Origin: CAYMMX01 sp964391675
Lineage (GTDB): Bacteria > Cyanobacteriota > Vampirovibrionia > Gastranaerophilales > Gastranaerophilaceae
Length of the DNA stretch: 64,000 bases
Assembly (NCBI GenBank): GCA_964391675.1
Contig: CAYMMX010000005.1
Coordinates: forward strand, 130,532 to 194,531
Direction of reading: 5' to 3'
Shown: piece after piece, positions 45,476-53,514 of the stretch
Layout of the letters: each line of letters starts with the position of its first letter
How positions within the stretch are numbered: position 1 is the stretch's first letter
Made by a program: the position numbers and the translations under genes
Notes under the pieces: generated by a model
Told to the model about the DNA's origin: nothing
Databases searched by the model: none
What the model saw: only the letters and a program-made list of their open reading frames with translations

Positions 45476-46396
45476 GTGTTATTAATTGGTGAAAATATAC
45501 ATGTTATTTCTAAAACTATTCAGTCTGCACTTATAAATAAAGATGAAAAATTTATTCTTGACCTAATAGTAAAACAAAACCATATGGATTATATTGATTT
45601 GAATGTAGGTCCGGCAAAAGGTAAATTAGAAGGAATTCTTCCCTGGCTTTGTAGTTTAGTTGAAAACAATACAAATTTAAAAATTTCTTTTGATTCGAGA
45701 AATACAGAGGAAATAAAGCGTGGACTAGAAAAAAGTAAAGAACCCCAGTTATGTCTAATTAACAGTACTTCTGCAGATGAAGATAGAGTGGAAGTTATTA
45801 CGGATTTAGCTGCAGAATTTAATGCAAGCATGATTGCTTTAACTATGAATAGAGAGCTTGGGATTCCTAAATCGGCCGATGAAAGATTAGCTTTAGCTTT
45901 TGAAGTATTTGAAAAATGTCAGGAAAAAGAAATCGATAATGCTAGAATATTTTTCGACCCTTTAATATTACCGGTATGCGTTGATCAGTCTCAATCTCAG
46001 GAAGCGTTAAACACTATACAAATGATTAAACAAAGTTTTGACCCTCAAGTAATGACAACGGTAGGGCTTTCAAATATTTCTAACGGTTCTCCTTTAGAAA
46101 TCAGACCATTATTAAATAGAGTTTTTGCAGCACTTGCTTTTGGTGCAGGACTTGATAGCGCAATTGTCGATGCTTTTGATACAGAACTTATTAACATGAT
46201 TAAACTTCTCAAAACCCACAATCCGAAAAATGATTTGGATGAACTTTATATAAATCTTTCAAATATGATAAGAGATTTCTCCGAACTCGAAGAAATCCCT
46301 TTTGATAATAGTGACCATAAACAGGTCGAAGTTATTAAAACTGCAAGAATTTTACTAAATAAAGATGTATATACACACAGTTTTAAACAAATCTAA
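45476..46396 (+). CDS. Methyltetrahydrofolate:corrinoid methyltransferase (AcsE/MeTr-like)
   Basis: 306 residues, GTG start behind AGAGG. The TIM-barrel pterin-binding fold is evident: LIGENIHVIS, YIDLNVGPAKG, LKISFDSRNTEEI, CLINSTSADEDR, FFDPLILPV and TTVGLSNISNGSPLEIRPLLNRVF, GLDSAIVDAFDTELI. This pattern matches CH3-H4folate methyltransferases of the Wood-Ljungdahl pathway and related corrinoid enzymes. No corrinoid Fe-S protein, acetyl-CoA synthase or cobalamin-binding domain is encoded beside it. The physiological partner is therefore unknown; a stand-alone one-carbon or methionine-related role is possible. Confidence 0.82.
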   Translation: MLLIGENIHVISKTIQSALINKDEKFILDLIVKQNHMDYIDLNVGPAKGKLEGILPWLCSLVENNTNLKISFDSRNTEEIKRGLEKSKEPQLCLINSTSADEDRVEVITDLAAEFNASMIALTMNRELGIPKSADERLALAFEVFEKCQEKEIDNARIFFDPLILPVCVDQSQSQEALNTIQMIKQSFDPQVMTTVGLSNISNGSPLEIRPLLNRVFAALAFGAGLDSAIVDAFDTELINMIKLLKTHNPKNDLDELYINLSNMIRDFSELEEIPFDNSDHKQVEVIKTARILLNKDVYTHSFKQI

Positions 46397-46399
46397 TTA

Positions 46400-46579
46400 T
46401 TACGCTTCAACACCTGGATAATTTGTTCTTGCAATATTTGAACTGCTTTCTAAAAATAAAGTTAAACCTTTTTCAATGATCACTTTAACTTTTTCAACAT
46501 CCTCCATTAGCCTTGCGTAGCTATCTTGATCAATTTTTTCTAATGCTTCTTTGAAGCTAACTTGATTAAACTTAAACAT
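46400..46579 (-). CDS. Small helical protein, 59 residues
   Basis: An open frame of 59 codons from the ATG at 46579 (GGAG about seven bases upstream) to the TAA at 46402-46400. The product is charged and predicted helical (SFKEALEKIDQDSYARLMEDV, then VKVIIEKGLTLFLESSSN), ending NYPGVEA. It has no homologue I recognise. A good ribosome binding site, a plausible amino-acid mix and its place filling the gap between two genes argue that it is real. It lies on the same strand as the accessory genes upstream. Confidence 0.6.
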   Translation of the reverse strand: MFKFNQVSFKEALEKIDQDSYARLMEDVEKVKVIIEKGLTLFLESSSNIARTNYPGVEA

Positions 46580-46725
46580 ATTTATACTCCATCTTACATA
46601 TACCTCACAAATAATAAGTCGGAATATTTTTTTTAATCTTTAGAAAAAATACCTTTTATATTAATTAATATTAAGTGAATTTTTCATAAAATAGCTAAAA
46701 TTAGTTTATTACAAGTGAAACGACC

Positions 46726-47193
46726 TTAAAATTCAAAATCCGGATCCCTATTAAAAAAGACTTTATCAGATGTTTGTTTTAACTTTTTATCGAGATTTGA
46801 TAAAAAATCAGGGTTTTTAAAAACTTTTTTGATATCCTCTATTGAACCGTTTGCAACAGGGATTAGTCCGGACCTGTTCGGGTGCGTATACTTAATACTT
46901 ACGAGAATATTATTCGATTCAACTGCTTCAGCAACCATTAAAAGATCTTTTAAAACAATTCTGGAGCTATATGTTGATAATGGTATCTCTATTTTATTTT
47001 TAGGTGTAATAGTATTAAGTTTAGATGATAAAACCTGAATAGCGTTTGTTAATGTTTCCGGAATTTTTTCTGCAGATTTTTCAAATACATCCTTGGAAGA
47101 TTTTATTAAACGAGAATGTCCATAAAAGGTTGTTTCTTTGTTCGTAGTCTTAAGATTATTATTTGATATTATTGTATTTATTTGTTGAATCAT
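46726..47193 (-). CDS. Protein of unknown function next to the RelA/SpoT-fold gene
   Basis: 155 residues from the ATG at 47193 (GGAG six bases upstream); an in-frame ATG at 47229 lacks such a site. The protein starts MIQQINTIISNNNLKTTNK and is soluble and mixed alpha/beta. PLSTYSSRIVLKDLLMVAEAVESNN looks like a strand-helix core, followed by VSIKYTHPNRSG. No family is recognised. It lies 84 bases downstream of the RelA/SpoT-fold gene on the same strand, so it could be a partner (immunity, chaperone) or simply another accessory protein. Confidence 0.5.
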   Translation of the reverse strand: MIQQINTIISNNNLKTTNKETTFYGHSRLIKSSKDVFEKSAEKIPETLTNAIQVLSSKLNTITPKNKIEIPLSTYSSRIVLKDLLMVAEAVESNNILVSIKYTHPNRSGLIPVANGSIEDIKKVFKNPDFLSNLDKKLKQTSDKVFFNRDPDFEF

Positions 47194-47277
47194 TTTTTCT
47201 CCATTTTTATTTTGTTTTATATTATTCAATATTATAAAGTAAAAAGAAATATTAAATTGTTAATAACTTATAAAAAA

Positions 47278-48864
47278 TTAACTTTCTAGCATACTTTGAG
47301 TTCCGCTTATTAAACCTAATTGAGGTCTGATTTCAAATGGGGATTTTATTTTCCCCGGAGTCAAGTGGCTTAATCCTAAATATAAAAATTCTAATTTATC
47401 AGCACCTAAAATAGGGTTTATTCCTTGTGGTAATTTTGGTTCAGGAATAAGTATACCATCTTCCAGCGCCTCTGCATAAGCGTAATTATCTTTAATATAT
47501 TGTTGATATTTTTTATATTGTTCATCGGTTAAGCCCTTAATAGCTTTTTTAACCTTTTCAGTTACCATTCCAATATAATTATTTCCCTTCGCTATGTCTT
47601 TATTTTGTCTTAAATCATAAGGAATATGTTCCCAATCAGCTGTAATATCAATTTCTTTACCTCTTATTTGGAGTTCAATTATTTTCCCGTTTTTAGGTTT
47701 CAGTTTTAAGTGAACAGCTTTATACCCGGATGATTTTGAAGCTTTCTCTACTTCAAGATTTCCGGCTACTTTTCTTAAAATATCAATTTGGGAATCTGAG
47801 AAATAATATTTATTATTATTTCCATAATTACTTAATTCTAATATTTCGAATTTACCTTGTTTACTGCCATCTGATAACCAAGAAACAATTTTATCTATTT
47901 TATCTTTTTCAACGGATAATCTTACACCATATTCATCATTTATCATGCTTCGGGCATATTCGCTATCTACAGCGATTCTTTTCTTGTGCTCAAGTACATC
48001 TTTAATCATCTCTTTTTTTACTCTAGGACTAAAATCAGGGTTTTTATTAATTTCTTTTATTGATTTTTCTACATCAACTGTCCTTTTTCTGGCAATTTTT
48101 TCAAATCTGGAAATTTCACATTTATTGCGGCCTTTAAAATAAGGCTTAAGCTCTTCCGGCAAAGTATCTTTTATTGAATTGTAAGAATATTCAAAATGTT
48201 TTTCTCCATCATTAAATGATTCTTTTGCAAATTTCCTTATACTTTTTGGTTGTTTCATAATTTTTATTGCGGTAGCTAAATTGGTTTTGAAATATCCCGA
48301 TTTAAATACTTTAAAACATTCAATGGATAAATCTTTTGAGGAAGTAAAACATTTTTTTATTGAATTAATTATGCTAAGCCCTTTTGTTTCTATATTAGCT
48401 TGTTTTAATGAAGTTTTAGCCCCAATTGCAGAAAGAGTGAGACTGGTTGTTGCTCCTCCAACATCATAAAATGCTTTTTCGATGTCATCTCCATTCTTTG
48501 CCGTTATTATGGAACTTATAGCTTTTCCTGCTTGTAAAGCACCCATTCCTAAACCTGCAACTACGAATAACGGAGCAGCTGCACCCCCTGTTGCAGCGAT
48601 AACAGCCATACTTGCTATAGTCATGCCTGCACCGATAAGTAAATTTTTAGGACTTGAAAGTAAATTAGTGATTGGTGATGCTACACCTTTTCCAAGGTTT
48701 TTTGCAGCTTGTGAAAAGTCAAATTTACCATTGTTTGCTTTGTCTTCTTTATTTATTTTTATATTATTGGTTGAAAAGGAAATTTTCGCATTAGAATTGG
48801 CTCTATTAAGAGAATTTGTATAGTAAATATTACTATTGTAATTTTTATTAAGACCTATAGACAA
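47278..48864 (-). CDS. Membrane-associated protein with RelA/SpoT-type nucleotide synthetase domain
   Basis: 528 residues, TTG start at 48864 behind AAAAGG. Residues 1-55 are Asn/Ser-rich and contain KISFSTNNIKIN; 61-121 are Gly/Ala-rich and hydrophobic (LLIGAGMTIASMAVIAATGG); 125-240 are helical. Residues about 243-425 match the RelA/SpoT synthetase fold: GRNKCEISRFEK, NDEYGVRL (D310, R315), SSGYKAVHLKL (Y381, H385), IIELQIRGK (E397, Q399, R401) and ADWEHIPYDLR (W411, H413). The catalytic Asp and Glu of (p)ppGpp synthetases are both present. There is no HD hydrolase, TGS or ACT domain. The hydrophobic N-terminus is unlike housekeeping Rel or small alarmone synthetases; an effector or toxin role is inferred. 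Confidence 0.75.
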   Translation of the reverse strand: MSIGLNKNYNSNIYYTNSLNRANSNAKISFSTNNIKINKEDKANNGKFDFSQAAKNLGKGVASPITNLLSSPKNLLIGAGMTIASMAVIAATGGAAAPLFVVAGLGMGALQAGKAISSIITAKNGDDIEKAFYDVGGATTSLTLSAIGAKTSLKQANIETKGLSIINSIKKCFTSSKDLSIECFKVFKSGYFKTNLATAIKIMKQPKSIRKFAKESFNDGEKHFEYSYNSIKDTLPEELKPYFKGRNKCEISRFEKIARKRTVDVEKSIKEINKNPDFSPRVKKEMIKDVLEHKKRIAVDSEYARSMINDEYGVRLSVEKDKIDKIVSWLSDGSKQGKFEILELSNYGNNNKYYFSDSQIDILRKVAGNLEVEKASKSSGYKAVHLKLKPKNGKIIELQIRGKEIDITADWEHIPYDLRQNKDIAKGNNYIGMVTEKVKKAIKGLTDEQYKKYQQYIKDNYAYAEALEDGILIPEPKLPQGINPILGADKLEFLYLGLSHLTPGKIKSPFEIRPQLGLISGTQSMLES

Positions 48865-48925
48865 AGACCAAACCTTTTAAAACCTTTCCACATATTAATA
48901 AAGGATTTTTATTTTAAAAAATTGC

Positions 48926-49393
48926 CTAATTATTAATTAAAATTTTTAAAACGACTTTTTTAACATTAATTGGTTGATTTACACAAATACAGGGCATGTG
49001 GACATCACTCGGAAGAAAAATAGCAAATTCTTTTTCTTTAAGGTTTATAAATTTATAGCTATCATTGTTTTTAGGGGTTAAAAAACACACATCTTTTTCT
49101 TCATTGTATTGTTCACAAATATCAAAATCGTCTATTTGTCCTGTTGCAATATTTTCTTCACCTTCCACTATAAATTGTATATCAATATATTTCTTATGAG
49201 CTTCAAATTTTCCTTCTTTTTCAGGTTTAGTTTTATAATCTTGAATAATTGCAAAGATTTTGCCTTCTGCCAGTTCATATTTTCCGTTTTCTATATTGGT
49301 AAAATTTGTTTCACTAATATAGTTAAGACCAAATTGCAGTTCTTTTGTCAAATAATTATAATAATTTATATGTTGTAGGTTGTCTTTTATCAT
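48926..49393 (-). CDS. YhcH/YjgK/YiaL-family cupin protein
   Basis: 155 residues, the family's usual size. The signature HKKYIDIQFIVEGEENI (about 66-82) and FAIFLPSDVHMPCICV (about 124-139) hold the metal-binding His and Glu residues of this double-stranded beta-helix. Family members (EbgC, NanQ) act on sugars, for example as sialic acid or sugar anomerases. No sugar-catabolic genes are adjacent. It is divergent from the GIY-YIG gene, with start sites about 20 bases apart. Confidence 0.88.
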   Translation of the reverse strand: MIKDNLQHINYYNYLTKELQFGLNYISETNFTNIENGKYELAEGKIFAIIQDYKTKPEKEGKFEAHKKYIDIQFIVEGEENIATGQIDDFDICEQYNEEKDVCFLTPKNNDSYKFINLKEKEFAIFLPSDVHMPCICVNQPINVKKVVLKILINN

Positions 49394-49415
49394 AGTTTTA
49401 TTTTATCATAAAGAA

Positions 49416-49676
49416 ATGGATAAAAAATATTATACATATGTTCTTCTAACAAAGGATAACACTTTATATTGCGGCTATACAGATAATGTAGAAAAAAGAT
49501 TTGAGGCCCATTTATCCGGTAAAGGTGCAAAGTATACAATGGTTCATAAGCCGGAAAAAATCATTTATACAGCATGTTTCTCAACTAAATCGGAAGCTAT
49601 GAAAGAAGAATATAGAATCAAACATCTTTCAAGAGAAGAAAAATTGAATTTTATAAAAAAATTTACAACAAAATAA
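49416..49676 (+). CDS. GIY-YIG endonuclease-domain protein (YhbQ/YazA type)
   Basis: 86 residues from the ATG at 49416; the longer frame to 49380 would reach into the divergent cupin gene. YYTYVLLTKDNTLYCGYTDN carries the modified GIY (TYV) and YIG (YCG) motifs, R19-like catalytic arginine in VEKRFEAHLSG, and KSEAMKEEYRIK with the conserved Glu. These stand-alone small GIY-YIG proteins act in DNA repair in characterised cases; this one's role is unknown. Confidence 0.88.
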   Translation: MDKKYYTYVLLTKDNTLYCGYTDNVEKRFEAHLSGKGAKYTMVHKPEKIIYTACFSTKSEAMKEEYRIKHLSREEKLNFIKKFTTK

Positions 49677-49804
49677 ATAACTTTATACTCTCTATTTATA
49701 AACTGTATTTAATATTCTTAACAAAATTATTTATCCTCTTGTAAATATCTTTTCTTTGGTATACGCTTAGAGTGCACTAGTATTTAAATGTAAGGAATAA
49801 AATA

Positions 49805-49996
49805 ATGTCAAGACAATGTGAAATATGCGGAAAAACACCATTAAAAGCAGCTAGTTTAACTTTTTCGCACAAGCAAAATGTTAAACGTCAAGCTCCAAAT
49901 TTGCAGTCAGTAAAAACAAGAATTAACGGAACTGTAAAAACAATTAAAGTATGTACTTCTTGTATAAAAGCGGGAAAAGTTACTAAAGCTGTTTAA
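49805..49996 (+). CDS. rpmB: 50S ribosomal protein L28
   Basis: 63 residues, normal length. RQCEICGKTPLKAASLTFSH and QSVKTRINGTVKTIKVCTSC are the L28 signatures. Cys pairs C5/C8 and C50/C53 form the zinc-binding (C+) version. It stands alone and is followed by a perfect terminator at 50010-50051. Confidence 0.97.
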   Translation: MSRQCEICGKTPLKAASLTFSHKQNVKRQAPNLQSVKTRINGTVKTIKVCTSCIKAGKVTKAV

Positions 49997-50009
49997 TTAA
50001 AATTTAGAT

Positions 50010-50051
50010 AATAAAGACGGCTGTTTAAAAACTTAAACAGCCGTCTTTATT
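50010..50051 (+). terminator. Intrinsic terminator of rpmB
   Basis: A perfect 18-bp stem (50010-50027 with 50034-50051) with a six-base loop, GC-rich in the centre and ending in TTTATT. It lies 14 bases after the rpmB stop codon. Confidence 0.93.
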
Positions 50052-50077
50052 GTTAATTTACTAAACTAAATAAACAT

Positions 50078-50105
50078 TTTACCTTTTTTATTTTTGTAAT
50101 ATAAT
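50078..50105 (+). promoter_or_regulatory. Promoter of dapA (TTTACC-16-TATAAT)
   Basis: TTTACC (50078-50083) and TATAAT (50100-50105) with a 16-base spacer, 22 bases before the dapA start codon. An AGGAGG ribosome binding site lies at about 50116, leaving a very short leader and no room for a lysine riboswitch. Confidence 0.7.
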
Positions 50106-50127
50106 CAAACACACAGGAGGGTATGTT

Positions 50128-51021
50128 ATGCCAAAAAGATATGATGCGGGTGAAGTTATTACTGCAATGGTAACACCATTTAATAAGAATAAAGAAGTAG
50201 ATTATGATAAGGTTGAGGAACTTGCAAAACATCTTGTTAATAATGGTTCTGACGCTATTATTATTGCCGGAACTACAGGTGAAAGTCCTACTCTTACACA
50301 TGAAGAAGAATTGGAAATTTTATCTACAGTAAAAAGAGCTGTTGCCAATAAAGCAAAAGTTATATTTGGTGCAGGTTCAAATTCTACAGATACTGCAATT
50401 GAAATGACTAAGCGTGGAGAAAAAGAAGGAGCAGATGCTATACTCTCTGTTGTTCCTTATTATAATAAACCTTCTCAGTCAGGTATGATTGCACATTTTT
50501 CTGCAATTGCGGAAAGCACATCTTTACCTGTAATTTTGTATAATATTCCCGGCAGAACAGTTGTAAATATGACTGTAGATACAATAAAAACTTTAGCCGA
50601 AAAGTATTCTAATATAGTTGCTGTTAAACAAAGTTTTGGAGATATGGATGTGGTTTCAGAATTAAAAAACGCATGTCCTGAAAATTTTATGATTTATTCG
50701 GGTGATGACAGCTTAACTTTGCCAATGCTTTCATTGGGAGCTGAAGGAGTTGTTTCTGTTGCCTCGCATATTTGCGGCAATGAAATAAAATCTATGATTC
50801 ATAATTTCAAATCAGGACAAATCCATGCTGCAAAAAATATGCATTTAAGACTTTATCCGATATTTAAAAAAATATTTATGGCTCCGAATCCAGTACCCAT
50901 AAAAGCGGTTTTAGCTAAAACCGGGCTTATTGAAGAATACGTAAGAAGACCCTTAGTTGAGCTAACAGAAAGTGAAAAAGCTGAATTATTTAATGTTACT
51001 GATAATTTTAGAGGGGATTAG
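50128..51021 (+). CDS. dapA: 4-hydroxy-tetrahydrodipicolinate synthase
   Basis: 297 residues. Condenses pyruvate with aspartate semialdehyde, the first committed step of the lysine/diaminopimelate pathway. Conserved: AGTTGESPTLT (47-57; T49, T50), YYNKPSQSG (111-119), YNIPGRT (138-144; Y138, R143), and the Schiff-base lysine K167 in IVAVKQSFGD. The last reads KQSFG where most relatives have KEASG. AGGAGG lies ideally before the ATG. Supports peptidoglycan synthesis. Confidence 0.95.
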   Translation: MPKRYDAGEVITAMVTPFNKNKEVDYDKVEELAKHLVNNGSDAIIIAGTTGESPTLTHEEELEILSTVKRAVANKAKVIFGAGSNSTDTAIEMTKRGEKEGADAILSVVPYYNKPSQSGMIAHFSAIAESTSLPVILYNIPGRTVVNMTVDTIKTLAEKYSNIVAVKQSFGDMDVVSELKNACPENFMIYSGDDSLTLPMLSLGAEGVVSVASHICGNEIKSMIHNFKSGQIHAAKNMHLRLYPIFKKIFMAPNPVPIKAVLAKTGLIEEYVRRPLVELTESEKAELFNVTDNFRGD

Positions 51022-51161
51022 CCTAATAGGATAAATAGTGTTATTTTCTTTTTTTGATAAAATTAGAAAGTAATAAGTAAAAATGTCATGTCAAATTTAT
51101 TTCAGAGATTATTTTCAAATAAATAATTAATAGTAATAACTAGAAGAACAAAGGTAAAAAA

Positions 51162-52469
51162 ATGAAAAATAAGAAAATTATGTTTTGGGTAATTTTTTGT
51201 ATAACAATAGTTTGTGCTGTTATTGTATTTGTTAAGCCTACAAAATTGGGGCTTGACTTAGTAGGGGGATCAAGGCTTGTTCTTGAGGCTCAAACTACAA
51301 ACACAATTGCAAAAATTACACCTGAAATGATGGATAGTTTAAGATTTGCGATTGAAAACAGAGTGAATAAACTTGGTGTTGCAGAAACTGTTATTCAACA
51401 AATAGGCGAAAAAAGATTACTCGTGGAGATTCCAAATATATCTGATTTAACTAAAGCTAAAGAGTTTTTAGGTGAAACAGCAGAATTAGACTTTAAAAAG
51501 GAAGGTGCTCTCCCAAGTGGCGAGCAAGTTTGGATGTCTACAGGATTAAGCGGAAAAGATTTAAGCAAAGCTATTTTAAGCACTTCTCAAAATGGTCAAT
51601 GGGTAGTAGACTTACAATTTAACGATAAAGGAACAAAGAAATTTGCTGATTTAACAACAAATATGGTAGGTAAGCCAATGGCTATTTTCTTTAATGGAAC
51701 ACTTCAATCAGCTCCCGTAATTAGAGAGCCCATTATTGGTGGGAATGCTCAAATTTCTGGTGGTGATAATGGTTTTGAATATGAAGAAGCAAAAAAAATG
51801 GTTGATTTGTTAAATGCAGGAGCATTACCTGTTCCTGCGAACATCATTGAAGAAAATACAGTAGGACCGACTCTTGGTGCTGATAGTATTGAGAAATCAA
51901 AGATTGCAGGGATTATAGGTTTAGGATTTGTAATGTTGTTTATGATTGCTTTTTATAAATTACCGGGCTTAATAGCTAATGTAGCCTTAATTTGTTACGG
52001 ATTAATATTATTTTCTCTATTCAAGATAATACCGGTAACATTAACTCTGGCTGGTATTGCGGGTTTTATTTTAAGTATTGGTATGGCAGTAGATGCTAAT
52101 ATCTTGATATTTGAACGAACAAAAGAAGAATTACGAGCAGGGAGAACTTTGTTTACTGCAATTAATGCAGGTTTTGACAGAGCATTTACAAGTATTTTTG
52201 ACTCAAACATGTCGACTATTATTACCTGCGTAATTCTTTATATGCTTGGAACTAGTGTTGTCAAAGGTTTTGCACTAACTCTTGCATTAGGGGTAATGGT
52301 ATCGATGTTCAGTGCAATTACTATAACCAAAAATATAATGCACCTTGTCTTTGGGACAGGAGAGTTAAAATATCCTCAATTATTCGGATTGAAAAAAGAT
52401 GAAATAGGAAAAGCTTTTGAAGTTAAAGAAACAAAGCGTGAAAAAGCTAAATTTGGAGTATTAGATTAG
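51162..52469 (+). CDS. secD: Protein translocase subunit SecD
   Basis: 435 residues. Inner-membrane RND-type partner of SecYEG that uses the proton gradient to complete export. N-terminal helix (5-24), periplasmic P1 domain beginning KLGLDLVGGSRLVLEA, the GKPMAIFFNG strand, and a membrane block from about 255: GLVMLFMIAFYKLPG-like helix, IAGFILSIGMAVDANILIFERTKEELRAG (with the D-A-N proton-relay motif) and FDRAFTSIFDSNMSTIIT. It is followed 59 bases later by secF. Confidence 0.95.
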   Translation: MKNKKIMFWVIFCITIVCAVIVFVKPTKLGLDLVGGSRLVLEAQTTNTIAKITPEMMDSLRFAIENRVNKLGVAETVIQQIGEKRLLVEIPNISDLTKAKEFLGETAELDFKKEGALPSGEQVWMSTGLSGKDLSKAILSTSQNGQWVVDLQFNDKGTKKFADLTTNMVGKPMAIFFNGTLQSAPVIREPIIGGNAQISGGDNGFEYEEAKKMVDLLNAGALPVPANIIEENTVGPTLGADSIEKSKIAGIIGLGFVMLFMIAFYKLPGLIANVALICYGLILFSLFKIIPVTLTLAGIAGFILSIGMAVDANILIFERTKEELRAGRTLFTAINAGFDRAFTSIFDSNMSTIITCVILYMLGTSVVKGFALTLALGVMVSMFSAITITKNIMHLVFGTGELKYPQLFGLKKDEIGKAFEVKETKREKAKFGVLD

Positions 52470-52528
52470 TATAAAACTTTTTGTCATTTGCAAAAAATAA
52501 ATATGCAAAAGTCACATAAGGAGAAAAA

Positions 52529-53509
52529 ATGGCAAGTACAGAAGCAACAGAAAACAAACACTTAATAGATATAGTAAAATACAGATTTTGGTGGTTTTTG
52601 CTATCGGCAATATTGATTATACCCGGTATAATTGCAATGATATATTCGTGTATAATATATCCAAATCATGCGCCTTTAAAAGTAGGGATTGATTATACTG
52701 GTGGAACAATTTTACAATATTCTATTGACAAACCTGTTCCAAATAAAGAAGTAACAGAAATTAGGCAAAGATTGGAAAAGTCAGGAATTGAAAATCCCTT
52801 TATACAGATAATAAATGTAAATCCCTCAAGTAGTAAATCAAAGAATATTAAATCAATAATATCTGTAAGAACAAAATTTATTAATGAAGATGATTCAAAA
52901 AGCTTAAGTAATATTTCAAACACTATAAAATCAAAATATCATGATTCACAACTTATTCAGGTGAGCTCAATAGGACCTACTTTGGGAGCAGAACTATTAA
53001 AAAATTCTATTTTCGCTTTGTTGCTTGCTTCTTTAGGTATCGTTATTTATCTGACTGTTAGATTTCAACTTGACTTTGCAATAGCGGCAATTCTTGCACT
53101 TGCACATGACGCCTTATTTATTATCGGTTGTTTTTCTATTTTAGGTTTGTTATTTAATGTACAAATAGATGGCTTGTTTGTTACAGCTATTCTTACAGTA
53201 ATTGGTTTTTCCGTTCATGATACGATAGTTGTGTATGACAGAATCAGGGAAAATTTAAGATATTATTCTAAAAAAATGGCCTTTGGTGAAATTGTAAATG
53301 TTAGTGTAAATCAAACATTAGTAAGAAGTATAAATACTTCATTAACAACTTTAATAACTTTAGGTGCATTGTATTTCTTTGGTGGAGTTACAACAAAAGA
53401 TTTTGTTTTAGCTATGATTTTAGGTATTGCAATCGGAACTTACTCAAGTATATTTTTCGCTAGTATGGTTATTGATGTTTGGCGTGAGTATAAATCAAAA
53501 AATAATTAA
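52529..53509 (+). CDS. secF: Protein translocase subunit SecF
   Basis: 326 residues. Conserved GIDYTGGTILQYS (about 53-65), SSIGPTLGAELLKNS, FAIAAILALAHDALFIIGCFS and TVIGFSVHDTIVVYDRIRENLRYY, the last with the family's HDT-V-Y-D motif. Six membrane helices. AAGGAG precedes the ATG. It functions with SecD in the adjacent gene; the pair remains split rather than fused. Confidence 0.95.
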   Translation: MASTEATENKHLIDIVKYRFWWFLLSAILIIPGIIAMIYSCIIYPNHAPLKVGIDYTGGTILQYSIDKPVPNKEVTEIRQRLEKSGIENPFIQIINVNPSSSKSKNIKSIISVRTKFINEDDSKSLSNISNTIKSKYHDSQLIQVSSIGPTLGAELLKNSIFALLLASLGIVIYLTVRFQLDFAIAAILALAHDALFIIGCFSILGLLFNVQIDGLFVTAILTVIGFSVHDTIVVYDRIRENLRYYSKKMAFGEIVNVSVNQTLVRSINTSLTTLITLGALYFFGGVTTKDFVLAMILGIAIGTYSSIFFASMVIDVWREYKSKNN

Positions 53510-53514
53510 AATAT

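Noticed and set aside
48482..48823. 113-codon plus-strand frame opposite the start of the RelA/SpoT-fold gene
   Set aside because: Its hydrophobic look comes from the complementary Gly/Ala-rich coding sequence; the minus-strand frame has clear domain motifs.
49805..50128. Lysine riboswitch before dapA
   Set aside because: The dapA promoter lies only 22 bases before its start codon and the hairpin upstream of it is the rpmB terminator.
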